NCBI RefSeq assembly: GCF_003259375.1
Contig: NZ_QLLN01000005.1
Location: 490,362-554,361, forward strand
DNA from: Arenibacter echinorum
GTDB lineage: Bacteria; Bacteroidota; Bacteroidia; Flavobacteriales; Flavobacteriaceae
Reading direction: 5' to 3'
Length of the DNA: 64,000 nucleotides
Position numbers and translations under genes: made by a program
The notes under the pieces: model-generated
Told to the model about the DNA's origin: nothing
What the model saw: the letters and a program-made list of their open reading frames with translations, nothing else
Databases searched by the model: none
Shown: positions 44,359 through 53,612 of the stretch, one piece after another
Position numbering within the stretch: the first letter of the stretch is position 1
How the letters are laid out: the number at the start of each line of letters is the position of its first letter

Positions 44359-45795
44359 TCAATAATCCTTGCCAGAAGCACTTGTTTCCTGAGAATCCTT
44401 CCATTGATTCCAGTAGGCAACCATTTCGTTCAACTTTTCGGGCTGCTCACTGGAAAGATTACTATTTTCGCCTATATCATTCAGGATATTATAAAGGGCA
44501 AAATGCTGTCCGTTGTCATCGCTATAAATCTTGTACTCATTATCAATCAGAGCTGCCTGTCCTTGAAAATCAAAGGCCAGTGGTTCTGTTCTTCGCTTGA
44601 TTTCTCCTTTTACTATGGGCAACATATCCAAACCGTCATAGGGCCTTTTGTTTTTCTTAAGGTCTACCCCTAGGATATTGGCAATCGTCGGAAAATAATC
44701 AGAAGTAAAGCAGGGGATATCCACCTTTGTTCCCGGCCCGATTTTTCCTTCCCATTCCATGATACCCGGGACCCTGATCCCACCTTCATGCAGGCTTCTT
44801 TTTCTACCCGTAAGTCCGTTGGTAAGGCCTTGGGTCCTACCAGTAACCGATTTTCCCTCGGGACCGTTGTCGCTAGTATAGAAGAGTACCGTATTTTCGG
44901 CAATTCCCAATTCCCTAAGCTTATCGCGTAAACGCCCCACTTGCTTGTCCAAAGCAGTTAAAACGCCATAATAATGTTGCTGGTCTTCGGATAGGTCGGA
45001 ATAAGGCTTTCGGTCATCATCCCCTGCCAAAACCGGCAAATGGGGAGTATGGAACCAAATAATACTTAAAAATGGTTTATCGTTTTTTACGGCATCTTCT
45101 ATAAATGGGATGGCCCTGTCCATGATTACCCTGGAGTCATCACCTTCTAAATTTTCTTTGGCAATTTGGCCTGGCCCGGTCCAGTAAGAGGTATTGAAAG
45201 GTTTCCCTTCCTTTAAATCCCCATTTACGTCACCTGATGATTGTGGAGGGGTGATCATTGGGTTCCAAGTCGGCACCTTGGATTCTGTTACAAAACTCAC
45301 ATCGAAACCATGCTCCCAGGGAGGGGCGTAGTCGCCGTCGAATTTTTCCCTTCCTCCCCTATTGGCCTCAACAATATCGCGCGTCAGGGTTCCCAAATGC
45401 CATTTACCAAAATGGCCCGTGGTATATCCCTGATCTTTTACCATTTCTCCCAAAGTAATTTCCTCAGGTTTTATGTGGCCGCAGTTGGCATGGCAAATCC
45501 CATATCGAAGGGGATGCCTGCCCGTCATTACACTTCCACGTGTTGGGGAACAGACCGCAGACGCCGAATAGAAACGTTCAAAAACTGCCCCATTGGCGGC
45601 CATGGCATCCAAATTGGGTGTTTTTAAATGGGGATGTCCGTTATACTCTATATCTCCCCAACCCTGGTCATCCGCCATCAGCAGGATGATATTAGGTCTT
45701 ACTTTTTCCAGTGGAATGTCTTTGCTTTTTTTGGGACCTTCTGAACAACTCACCAAAAATAGTATGCCAACAATCCAAGTTTGAACTAATTTCAT
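44359..45795 (-). CDS. Sulfatase lipoprotein (GALNS-like), CSPTR motif
   Basis: 478 residues, lipobox LVSC17. Catalytic C82 in C-S-P-T-R; ligands in LMADDQGWGD (D42-D43) and FYTSDNGPEGKS; the histidine segment GHFGKWHLGTL is the canonical sulfatase second signature. The arrangement resembles N-acetylgalactosamine-6-sulfatase- and arylsulfatase A-like groups acting on sulfated galactans. 245 bp after the SusD1 stop, so a separate or read-through unit. A decayed relative is present at 53170-53415. Confidence 0.92.
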   Translation of the reverse strand: MKLVQTWIVGILFLVSCSEGPKKSKDIPLEKVRPNIILLMADDQGWGDIEYNGHPHLKTPNLDAMAANGAVFERFYSASAVCSPTRGSVMTGRHPLRYGICHANCGHIKPEEITLGEMVKDQGYTTGHFGKWHLGTLTRDIVEANRGGREKFDGDYAPPWEHGFDVSFVTESKVPTWNPMITPPQSSGDVNGDLKEGKPFNTSYWTGPGQIAKENLEGDDSRVIMDRAIPFIEDAVKNDKPFLSIIWFHTPHLPVLAGDDDRKPYSDLSEDQQHYYGVLTALDKQVGRLRDKLRELGIAENTVLFYTSDNGPEGKSVTGRTQGLTNGLTGRKRSLHEGGIRVPGIMEWEGKIGPGTKVDIPCFTSDYFPTIANILGVDLKKNKRPYDGLDMLPIVKGEIKRRTEPLAFDFQGQAALIDNEYKIYSDDNGQHFALYNILNDIGENSNLSSEQPEKLNEMVAYWNQWKDSQETSASGKDY

Positions 45796-45947
45796 ATCAC
45801 AACATTTATCTTACAATCAAAATATCTTTAAATAAAACTACGTAATGAACTCAAAAAAATAATTTTAGAATACAGTTGTGAAGTTAAAAATTAAAGACTA
45901 AGATTAAAAAGTCCTTTTTTTAACTTTTTCAACACCTAGAAATTATA

Positions 45948-45974
45948 GGCTGGGGAAATTCTAACTCCCCAACC
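45948..45974 (-). terminator. Possible terminator/attenuator between susD1 and the sulfatase genes
   Basis: GGCTGGGG (45948-45955) pairs with CCCCAACC (45967-45974), one G-U. On the minus strand no T-run follows immediately, though an A/T-rich tract does. It may only stabilise the upstream mRNA. Confidence 0.35.
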
Positions 45975-46039
45975 TAAATTCCAATTTAAAGAATAAGTAT
46001 ATCAAGCAATATCATATTCAATTAACACTAACAGCTCTT

Positions 46040-47491
46040 CTACCAACCAGGATTCTGAGTTAAACTAGTATTTAACCGAATTTGATTATCCGGAATTGGG
46101 AAGAGCAGCATATAGTCTTCAACATTCTTTCCCTGCGCTCTCATTACCGCTAAGAACTGTCCCCTTCTTTTTAAATCCCATGCTCTTTGACCTTCAAATG
46201 CCAACTCAAATCTCCTTTCTTCCAAAACCGCAGACCTGAAATCATCTTGAGACAACCCTTCCAAATCAGGAAGGTCGGCCACAACACCATTTCGGGCTCT
46301 TTCCCGAACTTTGTTAATCCAAATATATTTTTGGTTATCACCAGGATCAACTTCATTAAGAGCCTCGGCAGCAATTAACAAAATATCTGCATACCTAATA
46401 ACATTAAAGTTAACTCCTGACTGCAGCTCGTTGGCACGATCATCAAATTTGCTTACGTAATACGGATAAACTCCTGGCCCATAAGCCTCCTCCATGGTTA
46501 TTGTACCGGTCACTCCATCAATATGTTCATAGCTATCTGAAATAGTTATAGATCGACGATACGATATTGGATTGTCAGCATTAAACTCTGCACTTGGTGC
46601 GATTGAACCACCCACCACAGTATTTGCCCAAAAAGAGTTGCCATATGGCCCGGGTAATGCCCGTGGGCCAAATGATCCTGGAATTGAGTTATTCCTCTCA
46701 CCGCTTAAATATTGGATTTGATACACATGTTCCACACCATTGTTGTGCTCTGTTTTAAAAGCGTTTGCGTAATCTGGAAAAAGATCATATTTATCTGCAT
46801 CGATTACCTTTTTGGCATGGGCATAAGCATTCGGAAAATCCCCTCTATAAAGGTAAATACGCGCCAGCAAAGCATCTGCTATATAAGCATTCAATCTTCC
46901 AGCTGCACTCGTGGTAGGCAATTCCAATGCAGCTTCGTTCAAATCCCTCAGAATTAAGCTATAGACCTCGTCTGAGGTAGCCCTGGGTAAATTCACCTCA
47001 TCAAAACCAACTGTAGGGGTCTCATAAATTGGCACCCCGCCCATCGTACGGACCAAATGCCAATAAAATAAAGCTCGAAGCGCTTTAGCTTCGGAGACAA
47101 TATCAGCCCTCTTATCTACATCAAAATCAATTTCCGCTGTATAACTCGCCACTTCATTAGCTAAATTAATACCGTCATATGCATTTGTCCAAAACCCTTC
47201 AGTGGTACCGTTATTATAGGTAAATTCATCCCATTCGAACAAATCCGATACATTAGGCGAGACAGTTGCATTATCTGCATTTACCTCTCCATAATTTATA
47301 GCGTTATTGCCGTATAAACTATATACAGAATTATATACCCCGTAAAGTCCGGCAATGGCATCATCCTCTGAAGAATAAAAATTTGCTATACTTATGTTTC
47401 CCTCAGGATTTTCTTCCAGATAACTTTCGCAAGATGTCATGAATAGCAAGATCGACATCGAAGCACTTATAAGATATTTTATATTTTTCAT
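46040..47491 (-). CDS. SusD-like glycan-binding lipoprotein (pair 1)
   Basis: 483 residues, lipobox MTSC20. TPR-like fold typical of RagB/SusD: N-terminal EENPEGNISIANFYSSEDDAIAGLYGVY, central EAKALRALFYWHLVRTMGGVPI, and C-terminal FNVIRYADILLIAAEALNE, ERRFELAFEGQRAWDLKRRG and FPIPDNQIRLNTSLTQNPGW. Surface lid of the TonB-dependent transporter next to it (18 bp downstream of SusC1). Its likely cargo is a sulfated oligosaccharide given the neighbouring sulfatases; no ligand evidence in sequence. Confidence 0.95.
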   Translation of the reverse strand: MKNIKYLISASMSILLFMTSCESYLEENPEGNISIANFYSSEDDAIAGLYGVYNSVYSLYGNNAINYGEVNADNATVSPNVSDLFEWDEFTYNNGTTEGFWTNAYDGINLANEVASYTAEIDFDVDKRADIVSEAKALRALFYWHLVRTMGGVPIYETPTVGFDEVNLPRATSDEVYSLILRDLNEAALELPTTSAAGRLNAYIADALLARIYLYRGDFPNAYAHAKKVIDADKYDLFPDYANAFKTEHNNGVEHVYQIQYLSGERNNSIPGSFGPRALPGPYGNSFWANTVVGGSIAPSAEFNADNPISYRRSITISDSYEHIDGVTGTITMEEAYGPGVYPYYVSKFDDRANELQSGVNFNVIRYADILLIAAEALNEVDPGDNQKYIWINKVRERARNGVVADLPDLEGLSQDDFRSAVLEERRFELAFEGQRAWDLKRRGQFLAVMRAQGKNVEDYMLLFPIPDNQIRLNTSLTQNPGW

Positions 47492-47509
47492 GATATTTTC
47501 CTCTTTAAA

Positions 47510-50500
47510 TTAAAATCCCAATTTCACTCCCAGCCTAAAACTTCTCGATGATGGATATGCACCATTGTCAACACCAAAACTGACATTGTTCGTGGCGTAC
47601 AAATCCACTTCTGGGTCAAAACCAGAATAATTGGTAATGGTAATTAGGTTATCGGCAGCAACAAAAAGTTGTGCACTTCTACACCAATCCAAACCAAGTT
47701 CATTTATTGGCAAGTCATAGGAAAGATTAATTGTTTTAAATCGCAAATAGGAACCATCCTCAACATTCCTGTCGCTGAAATTCTTCCATTCCCCAGCATT
47801 AGTGAGGGGTGCCTCAATAGTATTACTCGTTCCTGGCCCCGTCCATCTTTCGTCAAAAGCCTTTTGTAGCACATTGTGTTTTTGGGGCTGTGCATATAGC
47901 CCTATAGTATTCATATTGGCCAAGTCGTTCCCTTGACTTCCATTGATAAAGATGGAGAGATTAATGTTTTTGTATGAAAATGTATTGGTAAATCCGTAAA
48001 TAAAATCAGGATTGGGGTCACCAACAACTTCTCTATCATCCAAGTTGGTTTTAAATCCATCACCGTTCAAATCCTTATATTTTGGAAGTCCTACCCTGTT
48101 AACACCACCAACAGCATTTCCTGCAGATGTAATCTCCTCTTCCGATTCCCAGATACCCAAAAAACGATAACCAAAAAACTGGCCTAATGGTTGGCCTTCT
48201 CTTGCTATAGAATAGCCATAGGCCGTCTCTCCCCTTCCGATTCCATTAATAAGTTCTTCTGTACCCTCTGGAAGTTCCAAAAGTTTATTTCGATTAAACG
48301 AAATGTTGAAATTGGAACTCCACGATAATTTTCCAAAATTATGATTGTATCCAAGATCAAACTCAAACCCTTTATTTTCCACTTTTCCTATATTTTGTAC
48401 ACTGGTGGAATAACCTGACTGTGTAGGTATGGCCACACTTAACAAAAGGTCTTCCGTGGTTTTCACATAGTATCCTGCTTCCAAATTTAAACTTCCATCA
48501 AGGAAACCCATTTCTAGACCAAGGTCGGTCTGTTTGGTACGCTCCCATTTTAAATCGGGGTTATTAATTCGATTGGGGGCAAGACCAACAACTGGGACAC
48601 CACCGATAATAGGTTGTGCAGTTGCTGCGTAAAGCGCCAAGGAATTATAGGCTCCAATAGACTCATTACCTGTTAAACCATAACTCCCTCTTAGTTTTAA
48701 CCTACTGAACACATTTAGGTTTTTGACAAAATCCTCCTCTATCAATCGCCAAGCCAAAGCTCCTGAAGGGAAAACGCCCCATTTTCTACCGTTTCCGAAT
48801 TTCGAAGAACCATCCCTACGAATTGAAGCCGTTGCAATATATTTACTATTAAATACATAATTGACCCTTCCTAAATAGGACAGCAAAGCTGTTTCCGTTG
48901 CCCCACTTTTTGATGGTCGGGGATCAGAACCAAGTTCCAAATTATTGAACTCCACTAAATCTGTGAAAAAGTCGTCCGTTCTTGAAAATACACTTTCCAA
49001 CTTGTTACTTTGAAAAGTATATCCAATAACCGCATCCAAGCGATGCAAATCTCCAAAGCTCTTGTTGTAATTGAAAGTATATTCCGCCAACAAATTGGTT
49101 CTCTGCACATTCCCTATAGAAGCAATACCGTTATTGGGTAGTGCTTGTGTTTCTGCTGTTGTGGGTGTGTAAGCGTTCCGTTTCGAATTAATTAAATCAG
49201 CACCAAAATTGGCCTTAAAAGAAAAACCATTGAACAGCTCATATTGCAAAAAAGCATTACTTAGAATACGCGTATTGTAAGTAATATCAGTACGTGTTTT
49301 GGCAATGGACACAGGGTTTTCGAGAACCTTCACAGTTTCGTCATGATTATGAATATAATTACCTTCATTGTCGGTGACAGGAATTACAGGAGTCGTAGCT
49401 AGGGCATTCCAAAGTGGTGTATCATCTTGATAACCTCCACCATCTGAATCCACAGCATCATTAATAGTTCTAGTAATATTGGTATTCATTCCAAATTTTA
49501 GTCTTTCACCCAAATCCTGGTCGAGATTAAATTTTAGTCCTGCCCTTTTAAAGTTAGATTCGATAATTATACCATCCTGATCCATATAACTACCGGAAAC
49601 TAAATATCGTGTACCTTCCCGACCGCCTGAAACTGTAAGACCGTAATTATTGGTGATGGCGGTTCTAAATATTTGATCCTGCCAATCAGTACCTTCGCCA
49701 AGTTCTTCTGGCAAGGGTTTATTTATACCATCATAAATAAGTGGTTGATTGTTGTTGATGGCCCATTCATTTGTCAAAATGGCCAGCTCCTCTGCGTTCG
49801 CCAAATCTAATTTTTTTCTTACCGTACTTATACCGGTAGAATATTCAAAATCAATTTTAGCTTTGCCAACGCTTCCTCTTTTGGTAGTAACTATTACAAC
49901 GCCATTTGCCCCTCTAGCACCATAAATGGCTGTGGCCGAAGCATCTTTCAAAACTTCGATCGAGGCTATTTCACCCGGGCTAATACTTGTTAAAGGATCA
50001 CTGGCAGAAGCTCTATTACCTCCAGCTTCTGGAGTAGTGTCACCATTATCTATTGGAAATCCATCAACTACATAAAGTGGCTGACTAGAAGCGTTTATTG
50101 AATTAGTACCTCTTACTCTAATTCGGATTCCCCCACCAGGCGCATTAGAAGCCGCCCTGATATCCACGCCAGAGGCCTTACCCTGCAAGGCCTGAACAAA
50201 AGTGTTAGAAGGTGTTTTTTCCAAATCGACACCCTTAACCGAAGAAACCGAACCTGTTAAATCTTTCTTGCGAACCGTTCCGTAACCAACGACAACAACT
50301 TCATCCAAACCTGCAGCATCTTCCTCTAAAGTAATGGTAAGATTTGTTTGTCCGTTAAGAGGGATCTCCTTGGTAGCATATCCAATGTACGAAACAACGA
50401 TGGTCACATTTTCATTGGCTACTTCAATATTAAAATTACCATCAAAATCGGCCGTAACACCATTGGAAGTACCTTTTTCCACGATGTTGGCCCCTGATAA

Positions 50501-50965
50501 AGGAATGCCATCGGCATCTGTGATTACACCCGAAATCTGGAACTGTACTAGGCCAACCTTTTTTGTTGGACTAACATCCTCAATCTTGGCTGGCATGGCA
50601 GTATTTATACTTTTGGTAAGTATTACTTGTCGATCCAAAGTTTTGTAACTTATATTGGTGTTGGCAAAAAGCAGGGCCAACACCTCCGATATTTTTCTTT
50701 TTTTGACGTGTAACGTTACTTTTCGATCAAGATCTATCTGTGCACTCTCATATAAAAACCGAAACTCCGAAATTGCTTCTATTTCACTAAAAACCTCTTC
50801 CACCGGAACATTATCGAATTCTAGGGTTAATTTGGCACCCTGTGCATAGGTATTTGCTTGAATCTCAAATAACGAAACTATAAGCAAAAAGGTAGTTAGT
50901 TTCATCTTCAAGTCGAATTTAGGGAAAAGCCTATATAGCATGACCCCCATAAATTTATTTTTCAT
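47510..50965 (-). CDS. SusC-like TonB-dependent receptor with STN domain (pair 1)
   Basis: 1,151 residues. The N-terminal signal is around 22-41, then an STN secretin/TonB short domain (about 45-118), a carboxypeptidase-regulatory-like domain (about 144-218), a plug (TonB-box-like EVVVVGYGT, then DLTGSVSSV...YGARGANGVVIVTTK) and a 22-strand barrel ending in RLGVKLGF. The STN domain contacts FecR-type anti-sigma factors, and FecR/sigma genes lie just upstream, giving a trans-envelope signalling trio. A shorter start at the internal Met (residue 21) of MKLTTFLLIV is also plausible for the signal peptide. Transporter for oligosaccharide; substrate not shown. Confidence 0.95.
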   Translation of the reverse strand: MKNKFMGVMLYRLFPKFDLKMKLTTFLLIVSLFEIQANTYAQGAKLTLEFDNVPVEEVFSEIEAISEFRFLYESAQIDLDRKVTLHVKKRKISEVLALLFANTNISYKTLDRQVILTKSINTAMPAKIEDVSPTKKVGLVQFQISGVITDADGIPLSGANIVEKGTSNGVTADFDGNFNIEVANENVTIVVSYIGYATKEIPLNGQTNLTITLEEDAAGLDEVVVVGYGTVRKKDLTGSVSSVKGVDLEKTPSNTFVQALQGKASGVDIRAASNAPGGGIRIRVRGTNSINASSQPLYVVDGFPIDNGDTTPEAGGNRASASDPLTSISPGEIASIEVLKDASATAIYGARGANGVVIVTTKRGSVGKAKIDFEYSTGISTVRKKLDLANAEELAILTNEWAINNNQPLIYDGINKPLPEELGEGTDWQDQIFRTAITNNYGLTVSGGREGTRYLVSGSYMDQDGIIIESNFKRAGLKFNLDQDLGERLKFGMNTNITRTINDAVDSDGGGYQDDTPLWNALATTPVIPVTDNEGNYIHNHDETVKVLENPVSIAKTRTDITYNTRILSNAFLQYELFNGFSFKANFGADLINSKRNAYTPTTAETQALPNNGIASIGNVQRTNLLAEYTFNYNKSFGDLHRLDAVIGYTFQSNKLESVFSRTDDFFTDLVEFNNLELGSDPRPSKSGATETALLSYLGRVNYVFNSKYIATASIRRDGSSKFGNGRKWGVFPSGALAWRLIEEDFVKNLNVFSRLKLRGSYGLTGNESIGAYNSLALYAATAQPIIGGVPVVGLAPNRINNPDLKWERTKQTDLGLEMGFLDGSLNLEAGYYVKTTEDLLLSVAIPTQSGYSTSVQNIGKVENKGFEFDLGYNHNFGKLSWSSNFNISFNRNKLLELPEGTEELINGIGRGETAYGYSIAREGQPLGQFFGYRFLGIWESEEEITSAGNAVGGVNRVGLPKYKDLNGDGFKTNLDDREVVGDPNPDFIYGFTNTFSYKNINLSIFINGSQGNDLANMNTIGLYAQPQKHNVLQKAFDERWTGPGTSNTIEAPLTNAGEWKNFSDRNVEDGSYLRFKTINLSYDLPINELGLDWCRSAQLFVAADNLITITNYSGFDPEVDLYATNNVSFGVDNGAYPSSRSFRLGVKLGF

Positions 50966-51116
50966 AATTTTGGTTTGATTAAATGATTTTGAAAAGCTCG
51001 TTTAATTATTAGTTCTTAAATCGGGAAATGGTCTCAAGCATTTTCCGATTTTTTTTGAACTTTCTATTCTGTATTCAAAAAGTTACGGCATAAGCAATTG
51101 ATTTTTATGGTTCATA

Positions 51117-52283
51117 TTAGTCTATAGTTATTTTTCTATTCTTTATGACATAATTAAAAGCATGCACCTCACCTATAGATTTCATTACGTCCTCTATGCT
51201 CTCAATGTCAACATTAAACCGCGCGTTTAAAATTTTCCGGCTTAGAAGATCATTGTTGTTTTCAATAACCACATTATAGCTACGTTCCAGCTTTTTGGAC
51301 ATATCCGAAAAGCTTACATTTCTAAAAACCAGTTCTCCTTTGATCCATCCTGTATACAGGTGAACATCCACCTCCTCTTCATGCGTGGTATGGGATATTT
51401 TATTCCAAGCTCCCTTAGTCCCAGGAACTAGCACCAAATCCTCTTCTGGGGCTAAAGTATTTGTCATGCTAACGGCACCCTCAACCAATACAGTCCTGAT
51501 TTCTTCATCCTCCTCGTAGGAAGAGAAATTAAACTCGGTACCCAACACTTCTACAGCTACTTCCTCTGAATGCACAACGAATGGATGTTCCATATCCTTG
51601 GCCACCTTGAAGTATGCTTCTCCATTTATAAATATTTCTCTCTTCCCAGTTTTTAGGAACTTAACAGGATATTTTATTTTTGTTCCGGAATTCAAATGTA
51701 CCAAAGTGCCATCAGAAAGTTCTACTTCAAATATTTTTCCAAATGGAATCTCCAATTCATTATACACCAACTCACCGATTTCCGAATCAATCTTATAGCT
51801 AATTCTATTACCCTTTTGCACTCCTAGCACTTTACCCGAAGCGGAAACTATCTGTTGACTGCTCTCCTCCTGAATTACCTTCACATTATCGTTCCCCATT
51901 TTGAGCTTTATGGTAGTTTCTGAAATGGTATTTTGGCTAGCCATTTCATTTTGTCTAAATACTAAATACCCTGTTGCAATAACTCCAATAAAAATTGCAG
52001 CATACTTTAGAAGTGGTCGCAAAAGGGAAACCCTTTGTTTTTTAGAAGCATAAGCCTTCTCCATAAATTCCTGCCATTCCAAATCAGTGTCCATCTCTTC
52101 CAGAAACACCAAAGCCTCCGTCACTAAGTTTTCATGAAAAAGAGTATATACAATCTCCTTCTCTTCTTGGGTAAGTTGTTGAAGAACATCCATCTCTATT
52201 CGACCGGATTGTTCAATACTTACCAAAACGGATTTCAACTTTTGCATAAGGCCTATTTGTGGTTCTTTATTATAAGTTGTCAA
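51117..52283 (-). CDS. FecR-family anti-sigma factor
   Basis: 388 residues: cytoplasmic N-terminal sigma-binding part (about 1-88), one membrane helix (KYAAIFIGVIATGYLVF, about 89-107), the periplasmic FecR domain (SGTKIKYPVKFLKTGKREIFINGEAYFKVAKDMEHPFVVHSEEVAVEVLGTEFN, given here as its landmark residues, with beta-helix repeats) and a C-terminal STN-like DUF4974 domain (VFRNVSFSDMSKKLERSYNV). It receives the signal from SusC1 and restrains the sigma factor encoded divergently across 153 bp. Upstream of susC1 in the same direction, so probably co-regulated. Confidence 0.93.
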   Translation of the reverse strand: MTTYNKEPQIGLMQKLKSVLVSIEQSGRIEMDVLQQLTQEEKEIVYTLFHENLVTEALVFLEEMDTDLEWQEFMEKAYASKKQRVSLLRPLLKYAAIFIGVIATGYLVFRQNEMASQNTISETTIKLKMGNDNVKVIQEESSQQIVSASGKVLGVQKGNRISYKIDSEIGELVYNELEIPFGKIFEVELSDGTLVHLNSGTKIKYPVKFLKTGKREIFINGEAYFKVAKDMEHPFVVHSEEVAVEVLGTEFNFSSYEEDEEIRTVLVEGAVSMTNTLAPEEDLVLVPGTKGAWNKISHTTHEEEVDVHLYTGWIKGELVFRNVSFSDMSKKLERSYNVVIENNNDLLSRKILNARFNVDIESIEDVMKSIGEVHAFNYVIKNRKITID

Positions 52284-52436
52284 TTAACGTTCTTAGGGTG
52301 ACAAAAAAATATTATTTCTTTCAGAATTTGATAAATATTTATGCCAAATGAAATTAAATTAGTATAATTGATGATACTTTTTAACCAAAAACACAATTGC
52401 CCAAACATCAATTAGGATATAAAATCCTATAAAACC

Positions 52437-52994
52437 ATGACCAAAAACAAGAAAAATTGCAACCAAGAAATGGAGAAACTCTTTAAAGAGCATTTCCCTA
52501 TGTTGTGCCTAATTTCTTTTGGAATCGTAAAGGATAAGGATACCGCCAAAGATATTGTACAAGATTTTTACATCTCGTACTGGCAACGAGCAGCGTCGGT
52601 TTCCATAACAATATCCTTTAAGGCATATGCCATTAAGGCCGTAAAAAACTTGAGCTTGCTTTCTCTTGAAAAGGCAAAAAAAGAAAAATTTCTTATTCAA
52701 AGTCTAAACACGCCAAAATACGACGAGCCAGAACCTATGGAGCCACCCAGTGCAAACGGCAGGAAGATACAGGCACTGCTGAACGAACTCCCTGAAAGCC
52801 GAAAACAAATATTTATTTCCGCCATTATTAATGGGAGGAGTTACGCCGAAATAGCAGAAATGCAGGGGATTTCCATCAACACCGTTAAAACACAAATGAA
52901 AAGGGCTTATGCATTTCTAAGGTCGGAGGCGTCGGAAAATCTATTACATTTTTTTCTATGGACGGTGCTTATTTCGTACATCATAACTCAATGA
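52437..52994 (+). CDS. ECF RNA polymerase sigma factor (FecI-like)
   Basis: 185 residues with sigma70 region 2 (LFKEHFPMLCLISFGIVKDKDTAKDIVQDFYISYWQ) and region 4 (LNELPESRKQIFISAIINGRSYAEIAEMQGISINTVKTQMKRAY). A hydrophobic C-terminal end (LLHFFLWTVLISYI) is extra and could associate with membrane or FecR. Divergent from fecR, whereas the common Bacteroidota arrangement is sigma-fecR-susC in one direction, so both transcripts may share one regulatory gap. It likely transcribes fecR and susC1/susD1. Confidence 0.92.
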   Translation: MTKNKKNCNQEMEKLFKEHFPMLCLISFGIVKDKDTAKDIVQDFYISYWQRAASVSITISFKAYAIKAVKNLSLLSLEKAKKEKFLIQSLNTPKYDEPEPMEPPSANGRKIQALLNELPESRKQIFISAIINGRSYAEIAEMQGISINTVKTQMKRAYAFLRSEASENLLHFFLWTVLISYIITQ

Positions 52995-53169
52995 TATCAT
53001 CAGGTAAAATCTGCTCTTACCCAGTAATTCGGACCTTGTCCAAAATTTTATCTTAACCTCTAGTATTGGTTCCCCTAGTCATCTTTATTGGCCAAAGCCA
53101 AGATAGTAGAATAAAAAATGGTGACTTATAAACAAAAATCGCATTCCGAAGCCCCATTTCTCAAAAAGC

Positions 53170-53415
53170 TTACCTCTACAAATTAAGGTTTCAGAATACC
53201 TTATTCCTATTGACATCTCCTTATGGTTGTGAACGTGTAATAATGAGGTTCCAAGTCAACATCTTTGATTCCCCTACACAACTCACATCGAGAACATGTT
53301 TCCCGGGTGATTTCCTTAGGTTTTATATGATAACATTTGGCAAGATAATTTAGATAGCGAAGGAGATGTCAGCCCTTGATATAATTGCACGTGTTGGCAA
53401 TCAATAGACAGTATT
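53170..53415 (-). pseudogene. Decayed sulfatase gene fragment
   Basis: The plus-strand DNA from about 53190 to 53412 aligns with 45190-45560 of the intact GALNS-like sulfatase gene: shared runs include GGTTCCAAGTC, ACTCACATCGA, TTTCCT-AGGTTTTAT, TTTGGCA and CACGTGTTGG in the same order. About 130 bp are deleted in the middle, and the reading frame is broken by several changes. Starts and ends are approximate. Direct evidence that sulfatase genes in this locus have been gained and lost. Confidence 0.7.
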
Positions 53416-53428
53416 AAAAACCTCAAAA

Positions 53429-53464
53429 CCCCTAATTTGTAGGCTATGGCTTTCAAATTAGGGG
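53429..53464 (-). terminator. Candidate terminator downstream of the 617-residue sulfatase gene
   Basis: CCCCTAATTTG (53429-53439) and CAAATTAGGGG (53454-53464) are perfect 11-bp inverted repeats with a 14-nt loop; on the minus strand the right arm is followed by TTTTGAGGTTTTTAA. It lies about 150 bp after the sulfatase stop. Confidence 0.6.
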
Positions 53465-53612
53465 TCCTAAGTTGGGGATATCAATTATTTACGAAATTCG
53501 TCAACGTGCTTCCCTGCATAAAGCAACAAAAAACAAATAAAACGTTATTCAACTTCTTCAAAAATGATTCCCTCTACTTTTAATAATCCAGATTTATTAT
53601 CAAAAATTACTG

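Larger units (their letters stand above)
52995..53612. other. Intergenic region with a sulfatase remnant
   Basis: 618 bases. It contains the decayed sulfatase (53170-53415) and a terminator-like inverted repeat (53429-53464); no intact gene. The first 150 bases show nothing recognisable. Confidence 0.6.
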
